Below are positions 8,684-17,260 of a DNA stretch of 64,000 nucleotides, piece after piece. Within the stretch, counting starts at the first letter, position 1. Each line of letters opens with the position of its first letter. The notes under the pieces were generated by a model. That model ran no database searches. It was not told the DNA's origin and worked only from the letters and a program-made list of their open reading frames with translations. Position numbers and translations under genes: made by a program. Source of the stretch: CAVZYN01 sp963779515 (GTDB lineage: Bacteria > Pseudomonadota > Alphaproteobacteria > Rhizobiales > Hyphomicrobiaceae). The stretch is taken from positions 165,979-229,978 of the forward strand of contig CAVZYN010000003.1 in NCBI GenBank assembly GCA_963779515.1. Reading direction: 5' to 3'.

Positions 8684-9441
8684 GCGCGGTCTCCCGGTGC
8701 CGTCGATTTGAGCAGGGCCTCAGCGCGCAAGCCGAAACGCCACTTGGCGCGACTTTCGGGAATATCGCGGCGCTGCTCGATGCGGTCTTTTGGCAGGCCC
8801 TCGACCAATTCGAGATCGGCATAGATGCGACCGTCGCGTTCGCGAGGCGCCAGCCAATACTGCGCGCGCAAGTTTTTCTGCGCGTCCGGCTCGTTTGCAT
8901 CGTAGTTGGCGAATGCAGCGGCAATGTCTTCGGCTGTGACGAGGCGCGGAGCCATCGGCAGGATCAGCGCATTGGCCTTGCGGCCCGCGAACGGTGCGAA
9001 CACCGGTTTTTGCAGCGCGGCCGCGATCTCGACGAGCGACGGCTGCAGCGAGGCTGCGCCTGCGGCCGATATAGCGATCGTGTAGAGAGATCCCGTCCGG
9101 AACTCGCGCCGCGACAGGATCGTCTTGAGTTCTGTTTTGTCGACGGCGAGTTCATCGGCCCGCGTCGCAAAACGGCGGTTGCGCCGGGCTGGCGGGACCT
9201 GCGTGGTGTGATAGTCGGTCTGGATCTGGCCAGCGATGTCGACGCGCACGGCGAACGCGAGCGTTCGCGCGAGGTCGAGATGCCGGGCCTCCTCGTGGCG
9301 TTCGATGCCGAGCGCGCCAGCGATGAGGCCCAGTACCTGCGATTTGCTGGGACGATCCCATGTCGGACGGCGTTCGCCGACGGCCACCGCGCCGAACGAG
9401 GCGATGGGGGCCGCAAGTGTGAAGACAAGAAATTCCGTCAT
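8680..9441 (-). CDS. cas5e: Cascade subunit Cas5e (CasD)
   Basis: 253 residues starting at MTEFLVFTLAAPIASFGA, the typical N terminus of Cas5e, where the first strand and the glycine/serine turn bind the crRNA 5' handle. A longer open frame extends upstream into cas7e, but its extra 31 residues are shadow sequence; the chosen ATG leaves a 5-bp gap to the cas7e stop. The motif GERRPTWDRPSKSQVLGL follows the usual Cas5e pattern. Confidence 0.94.
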   Translation of the reverse strand: MTEFLVFTLAAPIASFGAVAVGERRPTWDRPSKSQVLGLIAGALGIERHEEARHLDLARTLAFAVRVDIAGQIQTDYHTTQVPPARRNRRFATRADELAVDKTELKTILSRREFRTGSLYTIAISAAGAASLQPSLVEIAAALQKPVFAPFAGRKANALILPMAPRLVTAEDIAAAFANYDANEPDAQKNLRAQYWLAPRERDGRIYADLELVEGLPKDRIEQRRDIPESRAKWRFGLRAEALLKSTAPGDRA

Positions 9442-9446
9442 GCGCC

Positions 9447-10508
9447 CTACTCCGCCGCTGCGAATGTGATGGCTTCGGCGAGCGAGCCCTTTCCGGCGCC
9501 GACATCCATGACGTAAGGCGCGCCATCGAAGCACGGTCCGTACGCCTTGTTCATGCCGGTCGCGAGCTTGTCGAGTTCCGCGACAGAGACGGCGAGCAGA
9601 TCGTCGCCACGCAGCGGCTTGAAGAACGCGGCGGCGAGGCTGCGCGGCTGTTGGCTGCCCTTTTCGATGCGCAGGTGGCTCGCGCGCGAGCGTGCCGCGA
9701 AGCTTGCCTGCTTGCCGCTGGGCGACGCTGTCGCGAGCCCTTCGACAAGACCGGCGATCGATAGCGCGGCGAGGTCTTTGTTGCCCCCGAGGTTTTTTTG
9801 CAGCAGCGCACGATCGATGCAGGCGTAGAGATAGAACACGCCTGAGCCGAAACCGAGCTCGCCGATGAAACCGGCACCGGCGTCTTCGGACGGCTTCTTC
9901 AAGTCGTCGACAGCGGTGTAGAAGTCGTCCTCGACCTCGACGCGGTGCGTCGTGATGGCGTGCGCGACCTGGACGGCGGCTTCGCGGTTGAACTCGGGAT
10001 TGTCCGCCAGCATGCGGCCGAACATGGCGATGTCGGCGGCCGTGTCGGTCTTGCGCAGAAGGGTTTCGATCAGTTCATCGGATTTGTCGGGCAGCTTCTT
10101 GCCGGCCGCAACGGCGTCGGCGAGGTCAAAGACGGCCTTGCGCTCCTCCGGCGCAACAAATGCCAGTTGCTCGATATAGGCCGGGTTCTTGTCTTTGGAG
10201 TCTTTCAGTTTGCCGAACACCTCGGCGATTTTGCGTGCGCCTTCGAGGGCGGCTTCAGCGGACAGTCCCTTCGATTGCAGGTGAACGCGAATATCCTCGC
10301 CGAGACGTTGCGTTCGCTCGCCGCGATGATCCTTGAGGCGTGTTTTGAACGCCTCGCTGGTGCGGATTGCGCGCTTCAACGCTTGTGATGAAATTCGCAG
10401 CCGTTCTGCGCCGCCAAACTTGGCGGTCTTCGGGCGGCCGGTGTCGTCGCGGTTGAGGTTGGAGGGGGCGTAAATCGTCAATGCGTGGATTTGGACGAAG
10501 CGCGACAT
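9447..10508 (-). CDS. cas7e: Cascade backbone subunit Cas7e (CasC)
   Basis: 353 residues. The N terminus MSRFVQIHALTIYAPSNLNRDD and the following FGGAERLRISSQALKRAIR are signature Cas7e segments; six copies form the helical backbone along the crRNA. The open frame extends 42 codons upstream, but those residues are antisense shadow of the cse2 3' end, so the start at MSRF is used. If cse2 were read in its alternative C-terminal frame it would end 4 bp before this start, the usual operon spacing. Confidence 0.96.
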   Translation of the reverse strand: MSRFVQIHALTIYAPSNLNRDDTGRPKTAKFGGAERLRISSQALKRAIRTSEAFKTRLKDHRGERTQRLGEDIRVHLQSKGLSAEAALEGARKIAEVFGKLKDSKDKNPAYIEQLAFVAPEERKAVFDLADAVAAGKKLPDKSDELIETLLRKTDTAADIAMFGRMLADNPEFNREAAVQVAHAITTHRVEVEDDFYTAVDDLKKPSEDAGAGFIGELGFGSGVFYLYACIDRALLQKNLGGNKDLAALSIAGLVEGLATASPSGKQASFAARSRASHLRIEKGSQQPRSLAAAFFKPLRGDDLLAVSVAELDKLATGMNKAYGPCFDGAPYVMDVGAGKGSLAEAITFAAAE

Positions 10509-10512
10509 GGGA

Positions 10513-11158
10513 CTAGACCTTCTCGATGGAGGTTGCGTTTGTTGGGTCAGAATTCTCGGCGCCAGGCGCGAACTGGCCAGCGCCGTGGTATTCGAAGGCG
10601 AAACGCGTCCGCGCGCGGTCACCGGAATTGTCATCGGTCCAACTCAGGATGAGCTTGGCGAGATCGGACATCAGCGGTCGAGGAAAAGGAAAAAGAGAGG
10701 AAAGAAAGAAAGAAAGAAAAGTGGACATTGGCTGTGCGGTCGAGCATCGCGACGACCCGGCGGAAGCTCGTCAGGATTTCATCATCGGTGCGCGCGGCCA
10801 TCAGTGTGCGGAAGCGGTTCGGCTTAAGCAGCGCATCGCTGGGGTCGCTGCCCTGTCTTGCGCCGATAGCGAGGGCAATCTTGCCGCCGCCGTCCTTGCG
10901 AACGTGAGCGAGCACCGCTGCAAGCGTGGCTGCGCGACCAAGATGGGCTTCCATCCGGGTATTGAACCCCAAATCCCGGAACAGCTTGGCTGTGGCTGGC
11001 TCAATGGCGGCCTCATCGGGCGAACTGCAACGGCGCAGCCGTGCAAGTGCCGCGCGGTCACCAGGGAACTTGCGGCCATCTTTGCTTTCGAACGGGCCGA
11101 GGGCCTTCCACCAGCGGTGTGCGGCGTCGGCTTGACTGTCGAGATCGGGCGTTGTCAT
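10513..11158 (-). pseudogene. cse2: Cascade small subunit Cse2 (CasB), frameshifted at a tetranucleotide repeat
   Basis: From MTTPDLDSQADAAHRWWKAL to VAMLDRTANVH the protein is a normal Cse2. Then a (TTTC)5 tract (10700-10719) throws the frame into FSFFLSFLSFSF and a stop at 10631-10633, giving 175 residues. The true C terminus, MSDLAKLILSWTDDNSGD to GAENSDPTNATSIEKV, lies in the next frame and ends at 10513, 4 bp before cas7e. The interval 10513-11158 is 646 bp, so losing one 4-bp unit restores a 213-codon gene. Two Cse2 copies normally stabilise the non-target strand in Cascade. The product may be switched on and off by slippage, or the gene may simply be damaged. Confidence 0.85.
10700..10719. 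repeat. (GAAA)5 tetranucleotide simple-sequence repeat inside cse2
   Basis: Five perfect GAAA units on the plus strand, TTTC on the coding strand, continue into a purine-rich stretch back to 10681. Tracts of this kind change length by strand slippage and produce phase variation when inside a coding region, as here. Confidence 0.9.
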
Positions 11159-11773
11159 GCGACCTTCCTCTCTTTCTTGTCCGTCTTGGGCTTCTTCTCG
11201 GGTGGTTGCAGGGCCAGTCGACTTGAAGAGCTTGTCACCGAGCTTGCCGTAACCGGTCAGCGCCAGCAGCAGCATTTTGCGGGCATTGATGACATCGACG
11301 ATGCGCTTGCTCTCGGCACTTTCGATGGGCACGGCGTCGTCGAAGATGCGCAGGGCGTGCCTAGTCATGTGGACGCGCCAAGTATTCCCAAGAGCGGCCC
11401 AGATGTCGCCGTGCTGATCCTGGAGATCGCCTTTGGCTGTGTCGAATTTTTCCGCGGCATCTTTCAGCGTGGCGAAGAATGCGCCCTCCGTGTCGCCCCA
11501 GAAGCGATCGCGCACCGGATACAACACCGAGCTGTCGCCGTCGGCTTTCGCCCCCTCACCGTAGAGGCCGATTTTGACGGCTGTCGTGAGCTGGCTTGCG
11601 ACGAGCTTTGCGGCCTCGATCAACGCTTCCGCCTGGCGCTTGATCAAATCGTTCGCTTCGGGCGTACTCGCGACAATCAGCGGCATCAGCGCTTCGCCGA
11701 AGTCGAGCGGCTTCATGTTGTCCATCGCGTAGCCAGCAGCGAGCATGCGGGCTTCGGTTCGGATAGCTGCCAC
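11155..11773 (-). pseudogene. cse1: 3' remnant of cse1 (Cas8e/CasA large subunit)
   Basis: About 185-200 residues match only the C-terminal helical part of Cse1: ARMLAAGYAMDNMKPLDF, then DRFWGDTEGAFFATLKDAA and HALRIFDDAVPIESAE. Cse1 is normally about 500 residues and its N-terminal domain recognises the PAM and recruits Cas3; that part is absent, and no trace occurs elsewhere in the element. Near the 3' end there is also a shift at about 11220. The expected tail LQPPEKKPKTDKKERKVA reads in a frame one base away and would end in ATGA overlap with the cse2 start. As sequenced, the remnant runs on into the cse2 frame. Confidence 0.85.
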
Positions 11774-11919
11774 ATTGTTGCTAGCGGATGAGCGCGTACA
11801 CGCGCTGTGTAGAACTCGTGAGCCCGATCGGGAACACCGTCCTGAATGAATATCAGGAATTCGTCAGGCTGATGTCGCAATCGGTCGCGCCATTCGTACG
11901 ACCTATGATCGTTGCGACG
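11774..11919 (-). other. gap between toxin gene and cse1 remnant, possible gene fragment
   Basis: 146 bp with no start-to-stop gene. One minus-strand frame reads YEWRDRLRHQPDEFLIFIQ then DGVPDRAHEFYTARV, which looks protein-like but is not Cse1. It may be debris of whatever rearrangement removed the cse1 5' end. Confidence 0.35.
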
Positions 11920-12426
11920 TCACAGCCCGCTCTTCCGTAAATCCACCATGCGCACGATCATGGCGCGGCGGGGATCGAACGGCAGATCTTCGAAGCCCCA
12001 CTTGGCATAGAAGCCGCGCACGCCGTCATCGAGGGGATGCGTGATCACGCCGATGCTGCCGATACTTTCGGATGCATGCACGGACGTCTTGAGTGCAAAC
12101 AGCAGCAATGACGTCGCGTGACCTTCCCCTTGGCGATCTTTGTGGACTGCAAGCTGGCCCAACAGCGTCACCGGCAACGGATCTGGCCGGTTGCGTTGCT
12201 GCGCTTTCGGCAGAAACGCGCGCTCGATTTGGGCCGCGCTGAGCGTGACGTAGCCGACGATCGCGGCGGACGCGCCATCGCACAGCACGTTCACGCGCGA
12301 TGCGCCGCTCGCGTGGTTGGCCCAGGCGTGACGGCGGAACCAGGCATTGAGCGAGTTGCGGCCACAGTCGAAGGGCGTGCGGTCGTCGGTCTCGCCCAGC
12401 GGCCGCGGCGGCGCAACACCCGCCAC
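11920..12426 (-). CDS. GNAT-fold toxin of a TacAT/AtaRT-type toxin-antitoxin module
   Basis: 168 residues. PFDCGRNSLNAWFRRHAWANHASGASR, given here as PFDCGRNSLNAWF and then NHASGASRVNV, is the N-terminal signature of GNAT toxins that acetylate charged tRNAs. The acetyl-CoA motif LGQLAVHKDRQGEGHAT lies at about residues 89-105, and GFYAKWGFEDLP near the C terminus supplies the usual Tyr. The gene starts with GTG directly after the antitoxin stop, so the two are coupled. It lies in cas-operon orientation at the position where the cse1 5' part should be. Confidence 0.9.
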   Translation of the reverse strand: MAGVAPPRPLGETDDRTPFDCGRNSLNAWFRRHAWANHASGASRVNVLCDGASAAIVGYVTLSAAQIERAFLPKAQQRNRPDPLPVTLLGQLAVHKDRQGEGHATSLLLFALKTSVHASESIGSIGVITHPLDDGVRGFYAKWGFEDLPFDPRRAMIVRMVDLRKSGL

Positions 12427-12427
12427 G

Positions 12428-12718
12428 TCACCGGTCCCACGTCGGGGTTTTGCGGGCGAGCCGTTTCAGCGCTGGGATGACCTTTGCGGGTCGATGCGCC
12501 CAGGCCTCGAACGCCGCCCAATCCTTGGCCGGTATTGTCACGACGCTACGTTCGAGCACACCCACCTCGGCGGCATCCACGGCCTTCCTGCGGACGAAAT
12601 CACTAAGACTAGTCCGCGCCTGCTCGGACGCAGCCTCAAGCAGCGCGCGCTCTTCCGCGCTGACCCGAACGCTAAGTACGGATGTCGTGTTCGAGCTGGT
12701 ATCGTTGCGGTTATCCAT
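12428..12718 (-). CDS. DUF1778 (TacA/AtaR-type ribbon-helix-helix) antitoxin
   Basis: 96 residues from MDNRNDTSSNTTSVLSVRV. The segment VLSVRVSAEERALLEAASEQ, then SLSDFVRRKAVDAAE, is the ribbon-helix-helix DNA-binding part of DUF1778. The C-terminal LPAKDWAAFEAW-type segment (here TIPAKDWAAFEAW) is the toxin-neutralising tail. A longer frame reaches 12850 but overlaps cas3, so the internal ATG is preferred. It sits on a palindromic operator (12717-12741). The pair is a complete module between cas3 and the cse1 remnant. Confidence 0.92.
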   Translation of the reverse strand: MDNRNDTSSNTTSVLSVRVSAEERALLEAASEQARTSLSDFVRRKAVDAAEVGVLERSVVTIPAKDWAAFEAWAHRPAKVIPALKRLARKTPTWDR

Positions 12719-12741
12719 GTGTATGACAATAGCATACACAT
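12717..12741. promoter_or_regulatory. antitoxin operator: perfect 9-bp inverted repeat at the antitoxin start
   Basis: ATGTGTATG and CATACACAT are separated by 7 bp and overlap the first codon of the antitoxin gene. The coding strand between them reads CTATTGT, a possible -10. Autorepression by the ribbon-helix-helix antitoxin or its toxin complex is the established mode for this family. The module therefore has its own promoter inside the cas operon. Confidence 0.7.
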
Positions 12742-12821
12742 CGTTTGCCGGCAATCCCGAAGTGAATCCGAAGCGGCCGCTGCGCCTCTCGTGCCCGGTA
12801 CGACGATGCTGCCAGCGGATG

Positions 12822-15515
12822 TCACGCCGGCGCTGAAATCCGCAGTCCAATGCGCGTGTCGTAGGATACCGGCTTCTGCACGCCGTCGAGGTCCGTGACC
12901 GTGCCGCGCCAGCCGTTGCCGTCGGGCTCGAGCAATAACAACGGTTGCTCCTGCTCCCATTCGGGCCACGTCGCCGTGGCGTCGGCTATGAGATTTGCAA
13001 TCTCACCTTTGGGGGCAGGCACGCCAGCGGCTTTCTTGCGATTGAGGCTGACCTCGCTGAGCGCCCAGGCACGCCGCACATCGCCGTCGTCGGCATGGCA
13101 CCACGGCACGACCGAACCGCTTTCGATCCTGCCGATACGGAACACCGTGACGGCTTCGCCGAGGCGTGTGGGCGTGACCGTGTCGGCCTGCCAATTGGCG
13201 TTGTTGCCGCCATACGCGTCTCCAACGACCAGCAGGTTCGCGCGCGCGATTGACTGCGCCGCCCTATAGCGGCCTTCGGCATCTTGGGAAGCTTTGCGCA
13301 ACGGCTGCGGTATGTCCTCGAGTTCATTGCCGACATACACTCGTTCAATCAGTCCGCGCACACCGTCTGGCGTTTCGATGCAACCCGTTTGGACCAGCGC
13401 CTTGGCGCTGCGCCAGACGATCCCGTGATGGGCATAGACCGCAGCGGCGCGTGGTGACATCTGGCGATACCAATTGCGGTCAGCGACTGTTCGCCAATCG
13501 GGTGCGAATACCAAAAGTTCAGGCGCATCGACGGGCCGATGGTTGCGCTCCGTATGCCGCCACAGCCGGCCCGCGCGCTGGATCACAAGGTCGATCGGCG
13601 CAAGATCCGCAATCATTGCGTCGACGTCGTAGTCAAGCGACTGCTCCAAAATTTGCGTTCCAACCAGCACGAAACCCTTTCGTTTCGCAGGATCGCCGTT
13701 TCGCCCGAGCGTCGCGCGTACGCGCTCCTCGACCTTGAGCCGATCACCCATGGCGAAGCGCGCATGCAACAGCACGGGCTCGAGACGCTGCTGACGCAAG
13801 GCCTCGACCGCCTCGATCGCGTCGTCGACGGAGTTTCTGATCCAAGCCACGGCGGCGCCGCGTTCTGCCATGTCAACGACATGCGCGACTGCCGTATCGA
13901 CCGACTCGATGGCGCGAACAGGCAGGCGTCGCTGTCGATCGTTGCGCGTTGCAACGGGCTGCACCTGAACGCCCGCAGCCGAAACGAGTGTCACGAGGGG
14001 ATAATCGCTGACCGCCTCGACCTGCGGCATTGCGCCGACGCCTTTTGCGAAGGCCTTCGTCAAAGCTTCGCGCTGCGCCGCCGGCAGCGTCGCCGACAAG
14101 ATGATTGCAGAACCGCCGAGCGCCGCATGAAACTCGAGAAGGCGCTCAAGTTCGCGGCCCATGTAGGCGTCGTAGGCGTGGGCCTCGTCGACAATCAGCA
14201 CCTTGTCGGCGAGGCCCCAGAGCCGCAACGCTTGATGTTTGGTTGGCAAGGCGCCGAGAAAAGCCTGGTCGATCGTGCCGACGCCCACGTGCGCCAGGAA
14301 GGCCTTACGCCGGTCGTCTGCGATCCAGGCGGCGCAAACGGCACTGGACTCGTCGCCTCGTGCCTCCGCGTTGCGATTGCTGACCCTGTTCGAAGCCAGG
14401 GGAAGAATTGAGGCCTCGAAACCGGCGTGCAACGCCCGCCGCCCGTGGGCAAGAACCAGCGATGGCTGCGCCGTGTCAGCAAAGAGGCGCCGATAACTCT
14501 CGCCGAGCCGATCGAACATGGCGTTCGCCGTCGCCATCGTCGGCAATGCGAAGAAGAGGCCATCAGCTCGGCCGCCCTCGATCAACCGCGCGGCGAGCAG
14601 AACGGACGCTTCGGTTTTGCCGCTGCCCGTAACGTCCTCGACGATCGCGAGCACGGGGCCTTCTGGCAGGTCCACCGCTCCCAAGTGCGACTGAAGCGGG
14701 CTCGGCATCACGATGTTGGGAAACAAGCGCTCAGCCGATAGAGCGGTCGCCGATGGAACCGGTGCCATGCCGGAGGCTGTAATCGCTCTTTTGGCGCACT
14801 CACGCGCCTGCGCCCAATAGTCCGTGAGTGAGATGTCTGACGAACAATACGGAAAATGCGTCCTGTCCGATCCGATCCAGTCCGCGAGATTGGTCAAACC
14901 CGCAAGGCTCCACGATAGCGCGGCAAGCTTGGCACGATCTGGTTTTGCAAGAGGCTCGAAAGGCGCAAAAAGCGCCATCACTGCTTTGGCGTAGGCGAGC
15001 GCTGCTGCAACGCCAGCCTTCTTCATCCCATCGATGGTGGTCGTGCTGCCATCACCACTGACGGGCCTACCATGGTGCCCGGCCACCGCCGCCCACAACG
15101 CGTCGACCTGATATGACCAAGCCTGCTCTGTTAGTGCTGGGGTCAAAAGCCCCGGAAAATCCAGTTTCTCGCGGAGATCGAACGCTGTTTGTGTGTGATG
15201 AGGTCCTTGCGCGACTTGCAAGGGTCCGAGAGCTTTTGCCGGCCAAGCGCCGGGCACCTTGCATTGAAATGCTTCGGCGAACTTGCCAATATCGTGCAGC
15301 GCAATCAAAGCGACGAACACGCGCCGCGCATTGTCCGGCGACGCCCCGAGCAATCGCGCCATCAGAGCGAGCTTGCGAGGGTTTTGTTCCAGCATCAGAT
15401 CTGCAACGGCCGCTACGTCGAGGTTGTGGAAAGCAAGCGGATGCGTAGATGGCTCGCCTTGCCGATCACCTCCTGCCTTGCCCCAGAATAAATGTGCGTC
15501 CGAAATCGTCTCCAT
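12822..15515 (-). CDS. cas3: CRISPR-associated helicase-nuclease Cas3, type I-E
   Basis: 897 residues, full length. HD-nuclease residues are visible at H30, H74-D75 (LHDIGKF) and GHHGRP (about 147). Helicase motifs follow: Walker A DVTGSGKTEAS with K300, DEAH at 443-446 (IVDEAHAYD) and SATLP at about 475. Cas3 is recruited by Cse1 on target binding and degrades DNA. Here Cse1 lacks the recruiting region, so an intact effector has no obvious partner. It is the first gene of the operon; its 3' end is 103 bp from the antitoxin start. Confidence 0.97.
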   Translation of the reverse strand: METISDAHLFWGKAGGDRQGEPSTHPLAFHNLDVAAVADLMLEQNPRKLALMARLLGASPDNARRVFVALIALHDIGKFAEAFQCKVPGAWPAKALGPLQVAQGPHHTQTAFDLREKLDFPGLLTPALTEQAWSYQVDALWAAVAGHHGRPVSGDGSTTTIDGMKKAGVAAALAYAKAVMALFAPFEPLAKPDRAKLAALSWSLAGLTNLADWIGSDRTHFPYCSSDISLTDYWAQARECAKRAITASGMAPVPSATALSAERLFPNIVMPSPLQSHLGAVDLPEGPVLAIVEDVTGSGKTEASVLLAARLIEGGRADGLFFALPTMATANAMFDRLGESYRRLFADTAQPSLVLAHGRRALHAGFEASILPLASNRVSNRNAEARGDESSAVCAAWIADDRRKAFLAHVGVGTIDQAFLGALPTKHQALRLWGLADKVLIVDEAHAYDAYMGRELERLLEFHAALGGSAIILSATLPAAQREALTKAFAKGVGAMPQVEAVSDYPLVTLVSAAGVQVQPVATRNDRQRRLPVRAIESVDTAVAHVVDMAERGAAVAWIRNSVDDAIEAVEALRQQRLEPVLLHARFAMGDRLKVEERVRATLGRNGDPAKRKGFVLVGTQILEQSLDYDVDAMIADLAPIDLVIQRAGRLWRHTERNHRPVDAPELLVFAPDWRTVADRNWYRQMSPRAAAVYAHHGIVWRSAKALVQTGCIETPDGVRGLIERVYVGNELEDIPQPLRKASQDAEGRYRAAQSIARANLLVVGDAYGGNNANWQADTVTPTRLGEAVTVFRIGRIESGSVVPWCHADDGDVRRAWALSEVSLNRKKAAGVPAPKGEIANLIADATATWPEWEQEQPLLLLEPDGNGWRGTVTDLDGVQKPVSYDTRIGLRISAPA

Positions 15516-16942
15516 TCAGCCACGCTATTCGGGCGCCCTTCTGATGGCAATCATCATGCGTGGCGATAGCTGCACCAGAGTGCGAAGGCGCCAACGCAGG
15601 GTCACCTCGCAAATCTCGTGTTTGATTGCGCAGAATGCAGGTGTGGAGTTGGGCCACGCTTGCGCGGCGATAGTTGGCGCGCAATTGACGACGCGCTTCG
15701 CGCACTGAAATTAAGCTTTCACAATAGGAACTCGCGGGAAATTTCAGAACCGCTTTTTGGACATCGAGATAAAAGAACGACGTCAGACGCGCGCCAAATC
15801 CAGCAACGGCGGCCGATGCGCTGACGTCACAAAACTGGTCGTGGCGTCAACGCGCCGAATACGCGATCAATATCAATGCGAATATTGACGCCATCGAAAA
15901 TCAACGGCGTGTTGGCGGCGTTTTCACGCAGCTCTTTCTGGACGCTCTGTGTTCCTTCCGTGACTGACAGGCCCTCGGCGAAAATTCGGGCGCCTCGCGG
16001 CCGGCCCGGCCACGACCGGGTGCTATCGTGCGGCCCGGCGCGGGCCACACGACCGAGCCCCGCCGGTCTCGGCCCTCGCGGGTGACGCCCCCTGGCGCAA
16101 GTTTGCGATGGTACAAATGTTTGACGTCAGGCGATGAAGCTGCGCCACACCTATGCGCGAATGAATTGACGTCGGACGCACTCGGACCCACCAGAGGGAT
16201 GGCCATCCCCCGCTCTGCCGTCGCCGCTCGCCCTTCGGGTGCGGTGCAAGCGAGCGGTGATCCGGCGAGAGTTTGGCACCAAGTCAAGAGACATTGCCTA
16301 CCCCGACACTCCAGCATGCCATCGTGCTCGACGCTGCCAAGGCCAAGCCTTCGGTGGCCGCTGAAACGCGGCCAGCCTTGACAGCGTCTGCGCGCGATGG
16401 CCGCGTGGACACGCGGTCGGGGCGGAAGAAAAGCCTCCGGCGGGGATCGAACAAAAGAAAACAAGGCCGGTTCCTTGACTCGCATCCCGCAATCAGAGAA
16501 CGGCTCCGGAGGGATGGGGGAAAAATGCGCGTACCGGGGCACGCGCGGGACCGCGGGGTCGTGCTCGCTGACGTCAGCGTTGACGCTTCCCGCTGGGTCC
16601 CGGCGCGTCCCTCTTTTCCCCACGTTTCCCCATTCCCCAATCAGCCACATCCGCAATAAGTTCGAAAGCAATCTTCGACAGGATCACGTCGTGAACCCGT
16701 TGCAACCCAAGAAGCGCAATACGCGAATTTCGGGCGCGGCGCCGTCCGGGCCTCAGTTGTCTGTTGGACCTGCGTGGCGGCGACTCCCGGGGCATGAAAA
16801 ACACTTGCAACGGCCAACGTGTGCAAGGGCTCGCTCTGGTGACGACGACAAGGCCTCTAAGCGGAATCGAAAGCCGCGATGCCTCCCAACTCGTCCATGC
16901 AATGAACTCGATAGACAGCGTGAATCCCAGCCCGCGCTCGTT
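15516..16942. other. 1.4-kb region between cas3 and the integrase module, no confident gene
   Basis: The first 300 bp are relatively A/T-rich (for example 15705-15785) and must contain the cas operon promoter. The rest has overlapping open frames on both strands, the longest 15901-16671 on the minus strand. Their residue makeup (Arg/Pro/Ser-rich, no domain) and mutual overlap look like shadow coding. The sequences resemble multi-copy non-coding segments I associate with Bradyrhizobium-type genomes, but this is memory, not evidence. GACGTC-containing motifs recur (15781, 15823, 16121, 16166, 16573). Confidence 0.5.
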
Positions 16943-17260
16943 GTGCGCATCGCGGATCTCGCAGTGACAACAACCATGAGCAAGAGATATTGGCAGCGTC
17001 GCATCACCCGCGGTGAGGTTCCGGGCTCACGAGCATTGCCACTTGGCCGCCGAAAGATGTACTTTGTCGAGTGGGTGCTCTTTCAGCCGTGGTGGGATCG
17101 CGAATTGCAAACGGTGGGTCCATGCCCAAGAATCTCAAGAAGCGCGGGCGCATTTGGTGGTACAAAATCCGCCATCACGGGCGGGACTTCGAGGGCTCCC
17201 TCGAAACAGAACACACTTCAGTTGCTAAGGAGCGCTTTGCAAAGGTGTGCGAGCGACTGA
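16943..17260 (+). CDS. excisionase-like small helix-turn-helix protein
   Basis: About 105 residues. The segment RIADLAVTTTMSKRYWQRR followed by RGEVPGSRALPLGRRKMY is a winged-helix/excisionase pattern (helix, helix, then a basic wing), as seen in small genes that precede tyrosine integrases. The start is uncertain (GTG 16943 or ATG 16976). The 3' part overlaps the integrase gene by about 140 bp in another frame, which is long, so the C-terminal half is less certain. The role would be directing excision of element 1. Confidence 0.6.
   Translation: MRIADLAVTTTMSKRYWQRRITRGEVPGSRALPLGRRKMYFVEWVLFQPWWDRELQTVGPCPRISRSAGAFGGTKSAITGGTSRAPSKQNTLQLLRSALQRCASD

Noticed and set aside
11774..11919. Possible missing N-terminal part of cse1 in the gap
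   Set aside because: None of the three minus-strand frames shows Cse1 N-terminal features, and the segment is far too short for the roughly 300 missing residues.
15901..16671. A 256-residue minus-strand frame upstream of the integrase
   Set aside because: Overlaps equally long plus-strand frames, has no motif, and its residue makeup looks like non-coding GC-rich DNA.
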